From Leptolyngbya subtilissima AS-A7 (GTDB lineage: Bacteria > Cyanobacteriota > Cyanobacteriia > Phormidesmidales > Phormidesmidaceae), in NCBI RefSeq assembly GCF_039962255.1, contig NZ_JAMPKY010000006.1, positions 248,001 to 312,000 on the forward strand: a stretch of DNA of 64,000 bases, read 5' to 3'. Of the stretch, positions 17,198 to 27,483 are shown piece by piece. The notes under the pieces were generated by a model that was not told where the DNA came from, ran no database searches, and saw only the letters and a list, made by a program, of their open reading frames with translations. The number at the start of each line of letters is the position of its first letter. The first letter of the stretch is position 1. A program made the translations under genes and the position numbers.

Positions 17198-19615
17198 TCA
17201 GCACATCGGGTATAGGCAAAAGGTGTTGCCACCGCGCCCTTTGGCGTCCTTGAGAGCCTGGTCAGCGGTTTTCAGCAGCAGATCGATAGAGAGGCTACCG
17301 GTGGGGGTGGTGCCACCGATGCCTAAGCTCAAGGTAATGTAGTTGCCCTCATCAGAGGTGGGCTGAGGAATTTTGAGGTCGGTGATGGCCTGCTGCATGC
17401 GCGCGACCACCCGCAGCGCCCCATCCAGGTTGGTGTTAGGCAGCACAATTGCAAACTCATCGTCGCCGCAGCGGGCCACCAGATCAATGTTGGGGTTAAT
17501 GGTGCAGTGTAGGGTGCGAGCAATGCGGCGCAGGGCAGCATCGCCCGCCTGCTGCCCGTAGATCTGATAGTAGGTGTGCAGGCTATCGGGGCTGCACAAA
17601 ATCAGCGAGATCGGAGCCTGGTCCTGGCAGTGACGCTCCCACTGCTGCTGCAAAAAGGCATCGAAGTGTAGGCCGTTGGCCACTTGAGTGAGGGGGTCGG
17701 TGGTCTCTTGCTGATTCCAGTAGAGGGCTTGGCGATGGCGCATTTGCTCAATTTGCTGACGCAGTCGCGATCGCTCAATCCGGCTCAGCACCCGCGTTAC
17801 CAGCTCTGGCCCCACGATGGGCTTACCGATTAGGTCATCGGCCCCCATTTCAAACACCTGGCGCACGGTCACAGTGTCAGGATGGGCTGCCACCGTCAGA
17901 ATGGGCAGGTTGCCAAACCGCGAGTCTTGGCGCACCACCTGGCACAGGTCAATGCCGCTAAAGGTGGGCATTTCTAAAGCCAGCAGCAGCAAGTCAGGCT
18001 GCACCTGGCGCAGCATCTCCCAAAACTGGCTGGAGTCGCCCAGCTCAGTCACCTGTAAACCCCAGGGAGTGAGCAGTTCTGTAATGGCACCCCGAGTGAC
18101 GGGGTCGTTGTCGACTACCATCACCCGTGCCTCAGGCGCTTGGGTTTCCGGCAAGAGGTGGCTTAAGGTATCAAAAATTTGGCTGGGGGTAGCCGGTGCC
18201 ACCAGGTAGCGATCGCCCTGGAGACGAGCCACCTGTACCCGTTCCTCTAGACTGTCGCGGCAGGTCAAGACCAGCACTGGCAGCTGTGGAAACCGCTGCT
18301 TAACCTCCCGCAGGGGCGCTAATTTTTCGGCTAGAGGAGCGCTCTGGTCGAGGGTGAGCACCACCGCCTCCGCTCGGCCCTGGGCCAAGGTCTGCAAAAG
18401 CTCGCCTAGGTCGGTGGCCCGATCGAGGTGCCAACCGTAGCTGACAGCATCGTCCTGTAATTGGTTGATCAATTCGAGCTCCACCGACAGAATCACCCCA
18501 AGGTGGTCAGCCTGGCCAATCTCAGCTGATAGCGGTTTAGGAGTTAAGGCCAAGGTCTGCTTGAGGTCGAGCAGGTGGCGAGAAAGCTGGTCAATTTCTG
18601 TGGTTTGCAGGGGGCAATCGCCCAGCAACTGCTCGATCTGGCGGGCGTAGGTCGAGCCTTCCTCATAGCCAAAGGTACCCAGCCCACCGGCCAGCCGATG
18701 GGCCTCCTCCTGGGCAATGGCCCGCTGCTGAGGGGGCAAGTTGCCCGCTTGAAGCGATCGCACCGCTGCTTCTACCACCGCCAACCGCTGCTGAATCGAC
18801 GCCTGAAACCGAGCTGCGATCGCCTCTAAAGTCTTGCCCTTGAGCGCGGTAACCAGTACGGGCTCTTGAGTTTCTGCCTGAGCACCGCCGCTAGGCTCAT
18901 GGAAACCATTATTGGCTGTTCCTAGAACCAAACTCGGCGGCAAATCGCGGAGGCGATAGCCTAGCCCGTACACCGTCTGAATCACGCTTTCGACCACGCC
19001 GCTGCGCTTGAGGCGGTTGCGCAGATCCTTCACCAAGTTGGTCACGGCCCCTTCGGTGGGCGAATCGTCAATAGTCCACAGGTGGTCGAGAATGGCACTG
19101 CGGCTGAACACCCGTTGGGGATGGCGCAAAAACAGCTCCAGCAGGCTGTATTCCTTCGGCGTTAGGGGAACGACTTGGCCGCCGTAGGTGACCTGAGCCA
19201 GGGTTGGGTTAAGGCACAGATGCCCCCACACCAGCGATGAAATGGTTGTCGCCCGCGCCCCCCGCCGCAGCAGAGCGCGAATGCGGGCTAGCACCTGAGA
19301 TACCTCGAAGGGCTTAGTTACGTAGTCATCGGCCCCAGCGTCCAGCCCGGTAATCACATCCGCATCGTCGGCCTGGGCTGTCAGCATTAAGATCGGAGTA
19401 GACACTTCCTGATCCCGCAGGTGACGGCATAGGCTCAGGCCATCCAGCCGGGGAATATTGATGTCTAGCAAAATTAGGTCGTAACTCCACAGGGCCGCTA
19501 GCTCTTGAGCAATGATGCCGTCAGCCGCCTGCTCCACGGTGTAGCGCGCCGCAGTCAAGTGAAAAACCAACAGTTCTCGGGTAGAGGGGTCATCCTCAAC
19601 GAGCAAAATTTTCAT
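17198..19615 (-). CDS. multidomain response regulator (REC-OmpR wHTH-Hpt-REC-REC-GGDEF)
   Basis: An 805-residue protein from ATG 19615 (MKILLVEDDPSTRELL). Domains: receiver with DLILLDINIPRLDG, OmpR-type winged helix (about 125-225), an Hpt-like helix bundle with EEAHRLAGGLGTFGYEEGS, a degenerate receiver, a second C-terminal receiver, and a GGDEF domain. The last receiver reads LLLALEMPTFSG, with Ala where the phospho-acceptor Asp is expected, and the signature of the GGDEF domain is RCGDDEF. It therefore couples DNA binding with possible cyclic-di-GMP output and phosphorelay. It precedes the kinase gene by 17 bases on the same strand. Confidence 0.85.
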   Translation of the reverse strand: MKILLVEDDPSTRELLVFHLTAARYTVEQAADGIIAQELAALWSYDLILLDINIPRLDGLSLCRHLRDQEVSTPILMLTAQADDADVITGLDAGADDYVTKPFEVSQVLARIRALLRRGARATTISSLVWGHLCLNPTLAQVTYGGQVVPLTPKEYSLLELFLRHPQRVFSRSAILDHLWTIDDSPTEGAVTNLVKDLRNRLKRSGVVESVIQTVYGLGYRLRDLPPSLVLGTANNGFHEPSGGAQAETQEPVLVTALKGKTLEAIAARFQASIQQRLAVVEAAVRSLQAGNLPPQQRAIAQEEAHRLAGGLGTFGYEEGSTYARQIEQLLGDCPLQTTEIDQLSRHLLDLKQTLALTPKPLSAEIGQADHLGVILSVELELINQLQDDAVSYGWHLDRATDLGELLQTLAQGRAEAVVLTLDQSAPLAEKLAPLREVKQRFPQLPVLVLTCRDSLEERVQVARLQGDRYLVAPATPSQIFDTLSHLLPETQAPEARVMVVDNDPVTRGAITELLTPWGLQVTELGDSSQFWEMLRQVQPDLLLLALEMPTFSGIDLCQVVRQDSRFGNLPILTVAAHPDTVTVRQVFEMGADDLIGKPIVGPELVTRVLSRIERSRLRQQIEQMRHRQALYWNQQETTDPLTQVANGLHFDAFLQQQWERHCQDQAPISLILCSPDSLHTYYQIYGQQAGDAALRRIARTLHCTINPNIDLVARCGDDEFAIVLPNTNLDGALRVVARMQQAITDLKIPQPTSDEGNYITLSLGIGGTTPTGSLSIDLLLKTADQALKDAKGRGGNTFCLYPMC

Positions 19616-19919
19616 CGGTGGGGCATAGCCAAAATAGTAGATGCTGCCGATGCCGAGAGACAGTAGCCGGGCTGAGGCCAGCATAAGGCCAAGCCGATTA
19701 CTGTCTGTCTATGGAACTTCACAAGCCAATCGTTTCAGTAGATTTACGATGGGCAAAAAGTTAAGCACACCCTTTTTGTAAGACAATTGCGACTCTGCAC
19801 AGGCTCTTGGCGACTCACCTGACAGCGTTGCCCAGTAGCGCTAAGAGTGAAAGACCAATCTAGCCGAGCTAAATATTTCTTAGCATATCGTTAAGGATTT
19901 ATTTTCTCTACCGCCTCAG

Positions 19920-21098
19920 CTACAAAGGGGGCTGCCAGGTGCCCCGCTGCAGAGCTGCCTGCACGGCCGTCCGTTGGTCACGGTGGGTAATCCAGCGATG
20001 GTAGGTGCGATTGTGAATCGCTACCGAGTGCCCCATCATACGGGCCGCTACGGTGTCGGGCAGGCCAAAGTGAATGGTGCGTACTGCCCAGGCGTGGCGC
20101 AGGTCATAGGGCGAGAACGGCACTCCATAGCGCCTAAACTGAATCGCCACCTGCTGACCAATCCGCTGAAGGGTAGTGTGAGCTAGATCGGTGTTGATAG
20201 GCGGTAGGGCGCCCTGGCGCAGGTCGAAGCGCTCGATCCACTCTGGATAGAAGGGCCACACATCGTGCAGACCTGTCTTGGTCGTTTCGAGCACTGTAAT
20301 CCGACCCTCAGGGTCGCCCTGGAGGAGGTCTTGGTAGTCACAGAAAAAGACTTCGTGATTGCGCAAACCATAGGTGGCCATCACCCCATACACATAGCGC
20401 CAGGCCGGGTTGGGGATGCGATCGCACCATTCCACAATTACCTCATCGGAAGGTAAGAGCCGTCGCTGGGCCTTACTGTTGCCGTAGGTACCGGCCAGCT
20501 GCTCGAAATCCTCAGGCAGGGTCAGCCCCTGAAAGTCAGCAAAGGCTTTTAGGGCCGTACAGGCTACCTGACGGCTGCGGGACTGGGGTGATAGGGTCTC
20601 TAAGGTGGCTACGATAGCCGCCTCAAGCGGCTGGCGGGGCTGCTGCTCAGCCTGCACCAGCAGCTTTTTGAGGTAGGGGGCATAGGCTTTATCCCAGGTG
20701 GTTTTGCGCGAGGCCATGGCGGCGACATCAGCGCAGGGTTGCGCCATCAGGTGGGCCTCAAACTGGGCAACCCGGTCAGTCAGGGGCATCGTCTCCTGCT
20801 GACACTCTGCCGCTGGAGCCAGATAATTGGTCCAGCTAAAACGGCGCTCGATTAGCTGGGCAGCAATGATTTTAGCCTCGCGCTCGATCTGCTTGAGCCC
20901 GGCGGGGGTGGCGGGCAGCTTGAGGGGAATGCGCTGCTGATGGGGCCAAGTTTTGGCGCTGTCGGGGCGAGGCGGGAGGGTGCCTCGCAGGCTGAGGCGA
21001 TCGCCCCGGCGCTCGATCTGGAGCCCCAGGCGGGCGGCTTTGAGGCGGGTATTGAGCGCTGCGATCGCGTCATCTAAAGCGGCGGGGGAAGCCATCAA
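19920..21098 (-). CDS. tyrosine-type site-specific integrase
   Basis: A 392-residue protein. The C-terminal half has the tyrosine recombinase set: Arg in ATYGLRNHEVFF, DLRHAWAVRTIHFG (box II, with Tyr-Asp-Leu-Arg in place of His-x-x-Arg), MMGHSVAIHNRTYHRW with the His and nucleophile Tyr. The N-terminal half is a helical, Arg/Gln-rich SAM-like or core-binding domain. Base composition matches the chromosome, and no att site, cargo or prophage genes are visible beside it, so it may be a resident recombinase rather than part of a live element. It is divergent from hemH. Confidence 0.8.
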   Translation of the reverse strand: MMASPAALDDAIAALNTRLKAARLGLQIERRGDRLSLRGTLPPRPDSAKTWPHQQRIPLKLPATPAGLKQIEREAKIIAAQLIERRFSWTNYLAPAAECQQETMPLTDRVAQFEAHLMAQPCADVAAMASRKTTWDKAYAPYLKKLLVQAEQQPRQPLEAAIVATLETLSPQSRSRQVACTALKAFADFQGLTLPEDFEQLAGTYGNSKAQRRLLPSDEVIVEWCDRIPNPAWRYVYGVMATYGLRNHEVFFCDYQDLLQGDPEGRITVLETTKTGLHDVWPFYPEWIERFDLRQGALPPINTDLAHTTLQRIGQQVAIQFRRYGVPFSPYDLRHAWAVRTIHFGLPDTVAARMMGHSVAIHNRTYHRWITHRDQRTAVQAALQRGTWQPPL

Positions 21099-21170
21099 CG
21101 TCGGAAACCGTTCATTCAGCTTGTAGAATAATTGGGGTATGAGTACTTACTTTAGAGCCACTACAGTGCC

Positions 21171-22334
21171 ATGGGTCGTGTTGGGGTCTTATTACTAAAT
21201 CTGGGGGGGCCAGAGCAGCCCGACGACGTTCGCCCCTTTTTGTTTAACCTGTTTGCCGATCCAGAAATCATTCGCTTGCCCTTCCCTTGGCTTCAGCGGC
21301 CCTTGGCCTGGTTAATTTCAAGCTCGCGCGCTAAACAGTCGCAGGCCAACTACCAGCAGATTGGCGGTGGCTCGCCCCTGCGCCGCATTACCGAAGAGCA
21401 GGCCGACGCCCTCAAGCAGGTGCTGGCCGACAAGGGCACCGAGGCCAATATCTACATCGGCATGCGCTATTGGTACCCCTTCACCGAAGAGGCCGTGGCT
21501 CAAATTAAGCGCGACGGGGTCGAAAAGCTGGTGGTGCTGCCCCTCTATCCCCAGTTTTCGATCAGCACTAGCGGCTCCAGCTTTCGTCTGCTGGAGCGGC
21601 TGTGGCTCGAAGACCCGGCTCTTCAGCGCATTGTCTACACCGCTATCCCCTCTTGGTACGAGCGCCCTGGCTATAGCGAGGCCATGGCCGACCTGATCGC
21701 CCAGGAGCTCGACAAACTCGAAAACCCCGACCAGGCCCACATTTTCTTCAGCGCCCACGGGGTGCCCGTCAGCTACGTCGAAGAAGCCGGCGATCCCTAC
21801 CAGCGCGAGATCGAGCACTGCACCGAGCTGATCATGCGATCGCTCAATCGCCCCAATCCCCACACCCTGGCCTACCAGAGTCGGGTCGGGCCAGTGGAGT
21901 GGCTCCAGCCCTACACCGAAGATGCGATCGAGCAGCTCGCCCAGCAGGGTGTAAAAGACTTAGTGGTAGTTCCCATCAGCTTTGTCTCCGAGCACATTGA
22001 GACTTTGCAAGAGATCGATATTGAGTATCGCGAAATTGCCGAAGAAGCGGGTATTCACGGGTTTCACCGCGTGCCTGCCCTCAACACCCATCCCCGCTTT
22101 ATTGCCGACATGGCCGACATGGTCACCGAGGCTCTAGAGGCCCCGCGCCAGCTCTTCTCCGACGTGGTGCAGCCCGACAAAAAAGTCAAAATTTACCCCC
22201 AAGAGCGATCGGCCTGGGGGCTTACCCCCGTTGCGGAGGTGTGGAATGGGCGACTGGCTATGGTGGGCTTTTTGGCTCTGCTGCTAGAGCTGGTCAGCGG
22301 GCGCGGCCCGCTGCATTTCGTGGGCATTCTCTAG
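21171..22334 (+). CDS. hemH: ferrochelatase with C-terminal CAB-like helix
   Basis: Inserts ferrous iron into protoporphyrin IX, the last step of heme synthesis. The 387-residue sequence has [19 protein letters not shown] at the N-terminus, [13 protein letters not shown] and [20 protein letters not shown] with the active-site His and neighbours, and [16 protein letters not shown] with the catalytic His/Glu. As in most cyanobacteria it is extended by a linker and a light-harvesting-like helix ([20 protein letters not shown], about 354-373) that binds chlorophyll and anchors the enzyme in the thylakoid membrane. Its stop overlaps the convergent DUF4126 gene by 4 bases. Confidence 0.96.
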   Translation: MGRVGVLLLNLGGPEQPDDVRPFLFNLFADPEIIRLPFPWLQRPLAWLISSSRAKQSQANYQQIGGGSPLRRITEEQADALKQVLADKGTEANIYIGMRYWYPFTEEAVAQIKRDGVEKLVVLPLYPQFSISTSGSSFRLLERLWLEDPALQRIVYTAIPSWYERPGYSEAMADLIAQELDKLENPDQAHIFFSAHGVPVSYVEEAGDPYQREIEHCTELIMRSLNRPNPHTLAYQSRVGPVEWLQPYTEDAIEQLAQQGVKDLVVVPISFVSEHIETLQEIDIEYREIAEEAGIHGFHRVPALNTHPRFIADMADMVTEALEAPRQLFSDVVQPDKKVKIYPQERSAWGLTPVAEVWNGRLAMVGFLALLLELVSGRGPLHFVGIL

Positions 22335-22888
22335 GGCCGCGATCGCCGCGGCCAATGCTGCCACAGGTACGAGGTGCGAATCACCAGCCACAGCAGTAGC
22401 AGCGCAATAATGCCCCCCTGATTGGGGGCATCAAAGGCCAATATGGCGAGCACTATGCACAGCCCGTCAACTACAAAAAAGCTCCAAAGGGGTGGGCGAC
22501 GAGGCCGAAAAAAGAGACCCATCTGCAACAGCTGAATCACCAAGGCTAACAGGGCGCTGATCAGGCCAATTAGGGGGTAGATCCAGCCTTCTAGGCCAAA
22601 GGTTCGAGCTACCCCTAGCCCTGCCAAAGCGCCGACACCAGGGCTCAATATCAGCTCTAAACCCTGAAAAAATCGCTGGCTGTCACTGCTCTTCGACAGC
22701 ATCAGCTCAGCCATCGACCAGCTCACCAGCACCCCCAATACCAGAGCCGGGGGCAACCGTGATAGCAGGGGCACATTAGACCAGAGCTGGGGGCCAGACA
22801 GCAGGCCAATAAGCAGCAGCGGCAGCGCCAGCCGCAGCCCCGTCGCCGCCGCGATCGACAAAATAGCCAGTAATTCTGTAATAATCAC
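22331..22888 (-). CDS. DUF4126 membrane protein
   Basis: A 185-residue protein with about five hydrophobic helices ([60 protein letters not shown] and others) and a short basic C-terminus. The pattern, with the Gly-Arg-rich [19 protein letters not shown] stretch, matches the DUF4126 family, whose function is unknown. It is convergent with hemH and separated by about 40 bases from hrcA on the same strand. Confidence 0.7.
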   Translation of the reverse strand: MIITELLAILSIAAATGLRLALPLLLIGLLSGPQLWSNVPLLSRLPPALVLGVLVSWSMAELMLSKSSDSQRFFQGLELILSPGVGALAGLGVARTFGLEGWIYPLIGLISALLALVIQLLQMGLFFRPRRPPLWSFFVVDGLCIVLAILAFDAPNQGGIIALLLLWLVIRTSYLWQHWPRRSRP

Positions 22889-22927
22889 GGTCTTCCCTTT
22901 TCGGCTCGGGCTGTTTTCAGGGATACC

Positions 22928-24025
22928 CTATTCGCTCAGGGCAGTAGATAGGTAGTCGGCCGCCGCTTTAACCACCGCCACCGCATTTTCGTACACCATA
23001 CGGGTTGGTCCTAATACCCCCACACTGCCAACAGAGGTATCGTGTCGGGTGTAGTTAGACACTACCAGGGCACAGCCCTGCATGGGCTCTAAAGGATTTT
23101 CAGCGCCAATCCACACTTTAACGTCTACGCCCTTTAGCGTCTGAGTTGCCACGGGCGGGGTGGCAAAAAACAACGGCCACAGCTGCGACTGATCTTCTTC
23201 TAGCAGACGCACGATCGACTGAATGCGCTGGGCATCGGAGAACTCGGGCTGGCGCAGCACCTCAGCCAGGCCGCTGATCACCAGTTGAGGGGTTTCGGCG
23301 GCCTGCGATCGCAGGGCTAAATCCCCCAGTGCCTGGCATAACAGCACTCCGTAATGCTCAAATTCGGCGTCGAGATCGCCCCAGTTGAGGGTAGTTACAT
23401 CTGCCAGGGGCCGACCCCGCAGGTGGTGAGTTAAAAAGTTAGACAAAATTTCTAGATCCCGGCGACCGGGTTCTCCGGCTGCCCCCGATGTAGCCGAACC
23501 CAACACTGCTGGCAACTGCACTACCACCGACTGGGTCGCCAACGAGTCGAGCACCACCACCATCAGCACCTGCCCCCCATCTACCACTACCAGCTGAATG
23601 TGGCGAATGAGTACGGTATTGGCTTGGGGCACGGTTACCAAGGCCAGGTAGCCACTGATCTGGGCCAAAATCTGAGTCGCCTCCTTTAGCAGCGACTCCA
23701 GGCTACGGCCCATCCAGTGCAGCTCTTCTGACAACGCCGCATCAACTCGGCGACCCACCCGAGCCGACGGCGACATCAGCCGATCTACGTAAAGTCGATA
23801 ACCAAAATCAGAGGGCACTCGCCCTGACGAGGTATGGGGTTGATAGAGCAGCCCATATTTCTCGAGCAAGCCCATGGTGTTGCGCACCGTAGCTGGACTA
23901 ACCCGTAGGTTATATTCCTGGGCTAAGGCCCGTGACCCAACTGGCTCTGCTGTGGCAATGTAGTGACGAATGGTGGCCTGAAGCACCTGCTCATGGCGAG
24001 CACTCAGGGGAGGGGCAGGGTCCAT
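22928..24025 (-). CDS. hrcA: heat-inducible transcription repressor HrcA
   Basis: A 365-residue protein with an N-terminal winged helix (LSARHEQVLQATIRHYIATA, EPVGSRALAQEYNLRVSPAT, RNTMGLLEKYGLLYQPHTSS) and the HrcA dimerisation/GAF-like region (ILAQISGYLALVTVPQANT, RHIQLVVVDGGQVLMVVVLD, QPEFSDAQRIQSIVRLLEED). HrcA binds CIRCE operators ahead of groESL and similar genes and is helped to fold by GroEL. No CIRCE sequence is visible near its own start. Length is normal. Confidence 0.95.
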   Translation of the reverse strand: MDPAPPLSARHEQVLQATIRHYIATAEPVGSRALAQEYNLRVSPATVRNTMGLLEKYGLLYQPHTSSGRVPSDFGYRLYVDRLMSPSARVGRRVDAALSEELHWMGRSLESLLKEATQILAQISGYLALVTVPQANTVLIRHIQLVVVDGGQVLMVVVLDSLATQSVVVQLPAVLGSATSGAAGEPGRRDLEILSNFLTHHLRGRPLADVTTLNWGDLDAEFEHYGVLLCQALGDLALRSQAAETPQLVISGLAEVLRQPEFSDAQRIQSIVRLLEEDQSQLWPLFFATPPVATQTLKGVDVKVWIGAENPLEPMQGCALVVSNYTRHDTSVGSVGVLGPTRMVYENAVAVVKAAADYLSTALSE

Positions 24026-24119
24026 AGGGTGGTTGGTATAAAACTCAACTACGGCATTGCCCTACCATAACAGATGTTTTCTGGTGTTCAGCATTACCCC
24101 TCAGCCTCCAAGCCCATGT

Positions 24120-24605
24120 CTACAGGTCTGTGCTCTGGCTAAAGAATTCACCCACCTTAAAGCTAGCAGTGCTCTCGAGCTGAGCCATCGTCGATCGCGT
24201 AATCAGCTTGCCCTGCTCCACCAGCACCTCACCGGTAATGGGGTGCAGCAGATCTTGGTCTGCCCGGCGACCAATTAGAGCCTCAATGTCCTGGAGAGAA
24301 TTGACGTACATCCCCGGTGGTAGCTCGACGATGACGCCGTTGTTCACTACTCGGGCTTGGCAGGCCAACCGCGAATTGGGCTTGCAAGAGGTAATTACCT
24401 CCAGGGTGCGCTGCTCACGGCGGTTGATCGGAGTCAGTGCCTCCATACCCGACTGCACGTAGATATGGCAAGTAGCGCACATACCTCGGCCGCCGCACTC
24501 CTTGAGTACATCTAAATCTTTGTTTAGAAGGACCGAAAGCAGGTTGCCGTTGGTTTCAACGGAGGTTTCTTGGGCAATAGGCTCTAGGCGAACAGTTTTG
24601 GCCAT
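24120..24605 (-). CDS. 2Fe-2S ferredoxin with C-terminal extension
   Basis: A 161-residue protein. The first 95 residues are a plant-type 2Fe-2S fold with cluster ligands C37, C43, C46 and C82 (KECGGRGMCATCHIYV, then LACQARVVNNGVIVELPPGM), and an extra Cys at 74. The C-terminal 65 residues, with ITGEVLVEQGKLITRSTMAQ, are a cyanobacteria-specific extension of unknown role. It carries electrons in the cytoplasm; partners are not indicated by context. Confidence 0.85.
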   Translation of the reverse strand: MAKTVRLEPIAQETSVETNGNLLSVLLNKDLDVLKECGGRGMCATCHIYVQSGMEALTPINRREQRTLEVITSCKPNSRLACQARVVNNGVIVELPPGMYVNSLQDIEALIGRRADQDLLHPITGEVLVEQGKLITRSTMAQLESTASFKVGEFFSQSTDL

Positions 24606-24698
24606 GGGTACTACGGGGGTAAAAATATAGAAGAAAGAGCCTGGTTATCAGCTAAGAGCATAGCGGCAGCCATGGGGACCTGCTCAAGCCCCGCTTAG

Positions 24699-25487
24699 CT
24701 AGCTACTGGACGAGAGCTCTAGCAAAAGACCCTTCTCCTGAGGGGTAAGGGTCTGGCCAGTAGCCAGAGTTTGAAAATTGCGGATAGTTCTGCCGCCGCG
24801 ACCCAAAAAGGCTGTCACCCAGTCTTTTATCCACTGCTGTTGTTCTGCTGTCAAAGGCGCTTTACCATCGGCGGTAACAGTAAAGTGGGCATCCTTTTGA
24901 ATCTCAAACTGCTCTAGCCAGGGGTGAGCTGGGCGCGATTGCTTCCAAGTGTTGATCACCATGGTTTTTCCCAGGTATTGGATAGCCCCATCACTGAGGT
25001 GGTTGAGGGCAGCAATTACCTCATGGCAGCTTGGAGTTAGGGTACCCCGTTTAGGGGCCGTAGGCTCCAGCGGAGGGGCTGCAGCCCCAGAAATCGTGCT
25101 AGCACCGCCGAGGGTGACGCAGCCAGCCAGCAGGCGAAAGGTAGACACTGCATTGTGGGGAGCTTCTACCAAAGTGGCCTTGAGCTGACCAATCGCCGTG
25201 CGATAGTCGGCCAGGGGCATTTGGTCGGTAATGAGCACCAGCAAAATCAGGCCCTGATCGAGCTTGTAGATATGGGCCAGCTGGTTGGCAAAGCGAAAGG
25301 TAAAGGTGTCGAAATGGGCGGGAGTGGTTTCGACCACCTGCTGAATACCCTGGGCGAGGGCATCCTGCTGATGGGAGTTGAGGCTAATGTCTGGCCCAAA
25401 GAAGAAGGGGCGGTTGCGTCCGTCAATGAGCGCCATCCCAGAGATGCCGGGCAAATTCAGGACATTCTGGATCACCTGACGTTTCAT
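24699..25487 (-). CDS. hypothetical protein, roadblock/LC7-like
   Basis: A 262-residue protein. The first 120 residues (MKRQVIQNVLNLPGISGMAL, IDGRNRPFFFG, FDTFTFRFANQLAHIYKLDQ, LILLVLITD) look like a roadblock/LC7 fold such as in MglB; a low-complexity Pro/Ala/Thr linker follows, then a conserved-looking C-terminal part (SDGAIQYLGKTMVINTWKQS). No catalytic motif. It is divergent from the LysR gene. The assignment to roadblock is tentative. Confidence 0.5.
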   Translation of the reverse strand: MKRQVIQNVLNLPGISGMALIDGRNRPFFFGPDISLNSHQQDALAQGIQQVVETTPAHFDTFTFRFANQLAHIYKLDQGLILLVLITDQMPLADYRTAIGQLKATLVEAPHNAVSTFRLLAGCVTLGGASTISGAAAPPLEPTAPKRGTLTPSCHEVIAALNHLSDGAIQYLGKTMVINTWKQSRPAHPWLEQFEIQKDAHFTVTADGKAPLTAEQQQWIKDWVTAFLGRGGRTIRNFQTLATGQTLTPQEKGLLLELSSSS

Positions 25488-25699
25488 AAATCCTTAGGGT
25501 CTCGCTCTAAATTTTGGTGTTGAGTGTCCCGAACCAAGTAATCTAGGGATGGCAGACTTAATTCAGCACCGGCCTAAAAGGCATGAGCTTGGGTCATTAG
25601 TTTACCCAGGGGTGGTGCGGTGGCACCACGGGGAGCAGCCTGTATTACTATCATGGTTTGTTGGCAGCCCAGGATTATCGTACGTTAGGGTTAATGCCC

Positions 25700-26722
25700 A
25701 TGTCTGACCTTCCCTTTACCCTCGATCAGCTGCGTATTCTCAAAGCTATTGCAGCGGAGGGCAGCTTCAAACGAGCGGCAGACAGCCTATACGTGTCTCA
25801 GCCAGCAGTCAGTCTTCAGGTGCAAAACCTAGAGCGCCAGCTAGATGTGCCGCTGTTTGACCGGGGTGGGCGACGGGCACAGCTCACCGAGGCAGGGCAT
25901 TTGCTGCTGAGCTACGGCGATCGCATTCTTAGCTTGTGTCAAGAGACCTGCCGCGCCATTGAGGATCTGCAAAACTTGCAGGGGGGCACCTTGATTATCG
26001 GCGCCAGCCAAACCACTGGCACTTACTTGTTACCCCGGATGATTGGCCTGTTTCGCCAAAAATATGCCGATGTGGCGGTGCAGCTGCATGTGCACTCCAC
26101 CCGCCGTACCGCTTGGAGTGTGGCCAATGGCCAGGTTGACCTAGCAATCATCGGTGGCGAACTGCCTCCCGAACTACAGGACTCTTTAGAAAGAGTGCCC
26201 TACGCCGAGGATGAACTCGCACTGATCATGCCGATGTATCATCCGCTGGCCAGTCAAGCGGTAATTCAGCGGGAAGACCTCTACAAGCTGCACTTCATCG
26301 CCCTTGATTCGCAGTCGACCATTCGCAAGGTGATCGACCAAGTCCTGACCCGCTGCGGCATCGAAACTCGCCGGCTCAAAATTGAGATGGAGCTCAACTC
26401 CATTGAGGCGATTAAAACCGCTGTGCAGTCAGGGTTGGGAGTGGCTTTTGTGTCTAACTCAGCGATCGAGAAAGAGTTGCAGATGGGGGTACTGCATCGG
26501 GCTAAGATCGATTCAGTGGTTGTCAACCGCACCCTGTCAGTCATCTTTAACCCGAACCGTTATCGATCTAAGGCCGCCGCCGCTTTTACCGCTGAGATTT
26601 TGCCTCAGTTCACCAATCTACCTTTGAACTTCAAGCCCATAGGTGCGGAGAAAAACGGGGCTGACAAGAACGGCACTAAGCCTACCGCTCCACCGCCAGA
26701 GCCCCTTAACCTCAGCCCTTAA
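25700..26722 (+). CDS. rbcR: LysR-family transcriptional regulator, RbcR-type
   Basis: A 340-residue regulator from ATG 25700; ATG 25658 and 25694 are possible upstream starts. The N-terminal helix-turn-helix ([60 protein letters not shown]) is followed by a substrate-binding effector domain ([40 protein letters not shown]). This closely fits the RbcR/NdhR group that senses carbon metabolites and controls rubisco and carbon-uptake genes in cyanobacteria. Which member cannot be proved without target operons. The divergent upstream region holds its promoter. Confidence 0.85.
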   Translation: MSDLPFTLDQLRILKAIAAEGSFKRAADSLYVSQPAVSLQVQNLERQLDVPLFDRGGRRAQLTEAGHLLLSYGDRILSLCQETCRAIEDLQNLQGGTLIIGASQTTGTYLLPRMIGLFRQKYADVAVQLHVHSTRRTAWSVANGQVDLAIIGGELPPELQDSLERVPYAEDELALIMPMYHPLASQAVIQREDLYKLHFIALDSQSTIRKVIDQVLTRCGIETRRLKIEMELNSIEAIKTAVQSGLGVAFVSNSAIEKELQMGVLHRAKIDSVVVNRTLSVIFNPNRYRSKAAAAFTAEILPQFTNLPLNFKPIGAEKNGADKNGTKPTAPPPEPLNLSP

Positions 26723-26748
26723 AAATTTTCTGTACAAGGCCAACCTGC

Positions 26749-27483
26749 CTACGCCTCCCGGACTGCTGCTGGGTCGCCCGGAATCGCAATCAAACCATCT
26801 TTGTGAATGTGAATCAGCTTGCGCTGGCGCAGTTTGCCCATCAGACGGGTCACCGTCACCCGCGTGGAACCAATGGCGCTGCCAATCTGGGCATGGGTCA
26901 GGGACCAGGGCAGGTAGTAGCCAGCCTCATAGGGCTCGCCAAATTCTTCGATCAGCAGGGTGAGAAAGCCGAGCAGGCGATCAATAGTGCGCCGCTGGCC
27001 TAGGGTGCTCAGCCACAGCAGTTTGCGCTGGTGCTGGTACCGAAAGGCATCGAGCACCTCGCGCCGAAAGTGGGGCCAATTGTCGAGATCGCTCCAGTAC
27101 AACCAGATCACGGTGGTCTGATCGACGTGGGCAAAGCTCTGCAGCAAGAAGGGCGACTGAGCCACAATTTCAAAGGGCTGACCGGCCCCGACAAATCCTA
27201 AAAATGCCTCTTCACTCAGCCCAACCGCTAACCCGTCGGCGGCGACGTCATCGCTGGATTCATCTAACTCTGGGCCAGCCAACTCCGAAGCTAGCTCAGT
27301 ACCCTGGGCGCTGCCCACTAGGCGCACAGAGCCCCGCTCAACCAGGTACAGCAACCCAGAGCGGGCAGGGATGCGCTCGTCTTTATTAAAGGTTCTGGCC
27401 CTATAGTGGGCATGGGCCCAGTCGGTAATGCGCTGCCAGGTCAAGAACGGTCGGGCATTGTCGGAGCGAGGGGATGATTGCAT
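26749..27483 (-). CDS. Crp/Fnr-family transcriptional regulator
   Basis: A 244-residue protein from ATG 27483 (a longer form to 27573 lacks support). The cyclic-nucleotide-binding-like domain (about 25-130, IPARSGLLYLVERGSVRLVG) carries an acidic insertion rich in Asp/Glu; the C-terminal winged helix reads SLTHAQIGSAIGSTRVTVTR, LMGKLRQRKLIHIHKDGLIA. The Arg/Val/Thr recognition helix resembles the NtcA group. The typical cAMP-binding residues are not evident, so the ligand is unknown. It is convergent with rbcR, separated by only 26 bases. Confidence 0.8.
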   Translation of the reverse strand: MQSSPRSDNARPFLTWQRITDWAHAHYRARTFNKDERIPARSGLLYLVERGSVRLVGSAQGTELASELAGPELDESSDDVAADGLAVGLSEEAFLGFVGAGQPFEIVAQSPFLLQSFAHVDQTTVIWLYWSDLDNWPHFRREVLDAFRYQHQRKLLWLSTLGQRRTIDRLLGFLTLLIEEFGEPYEAGYYLPWSLTHAQIGSAIGSTRVTVTRLMGKLRQRKLIHIHKDGLIAIPGDPAAVREA

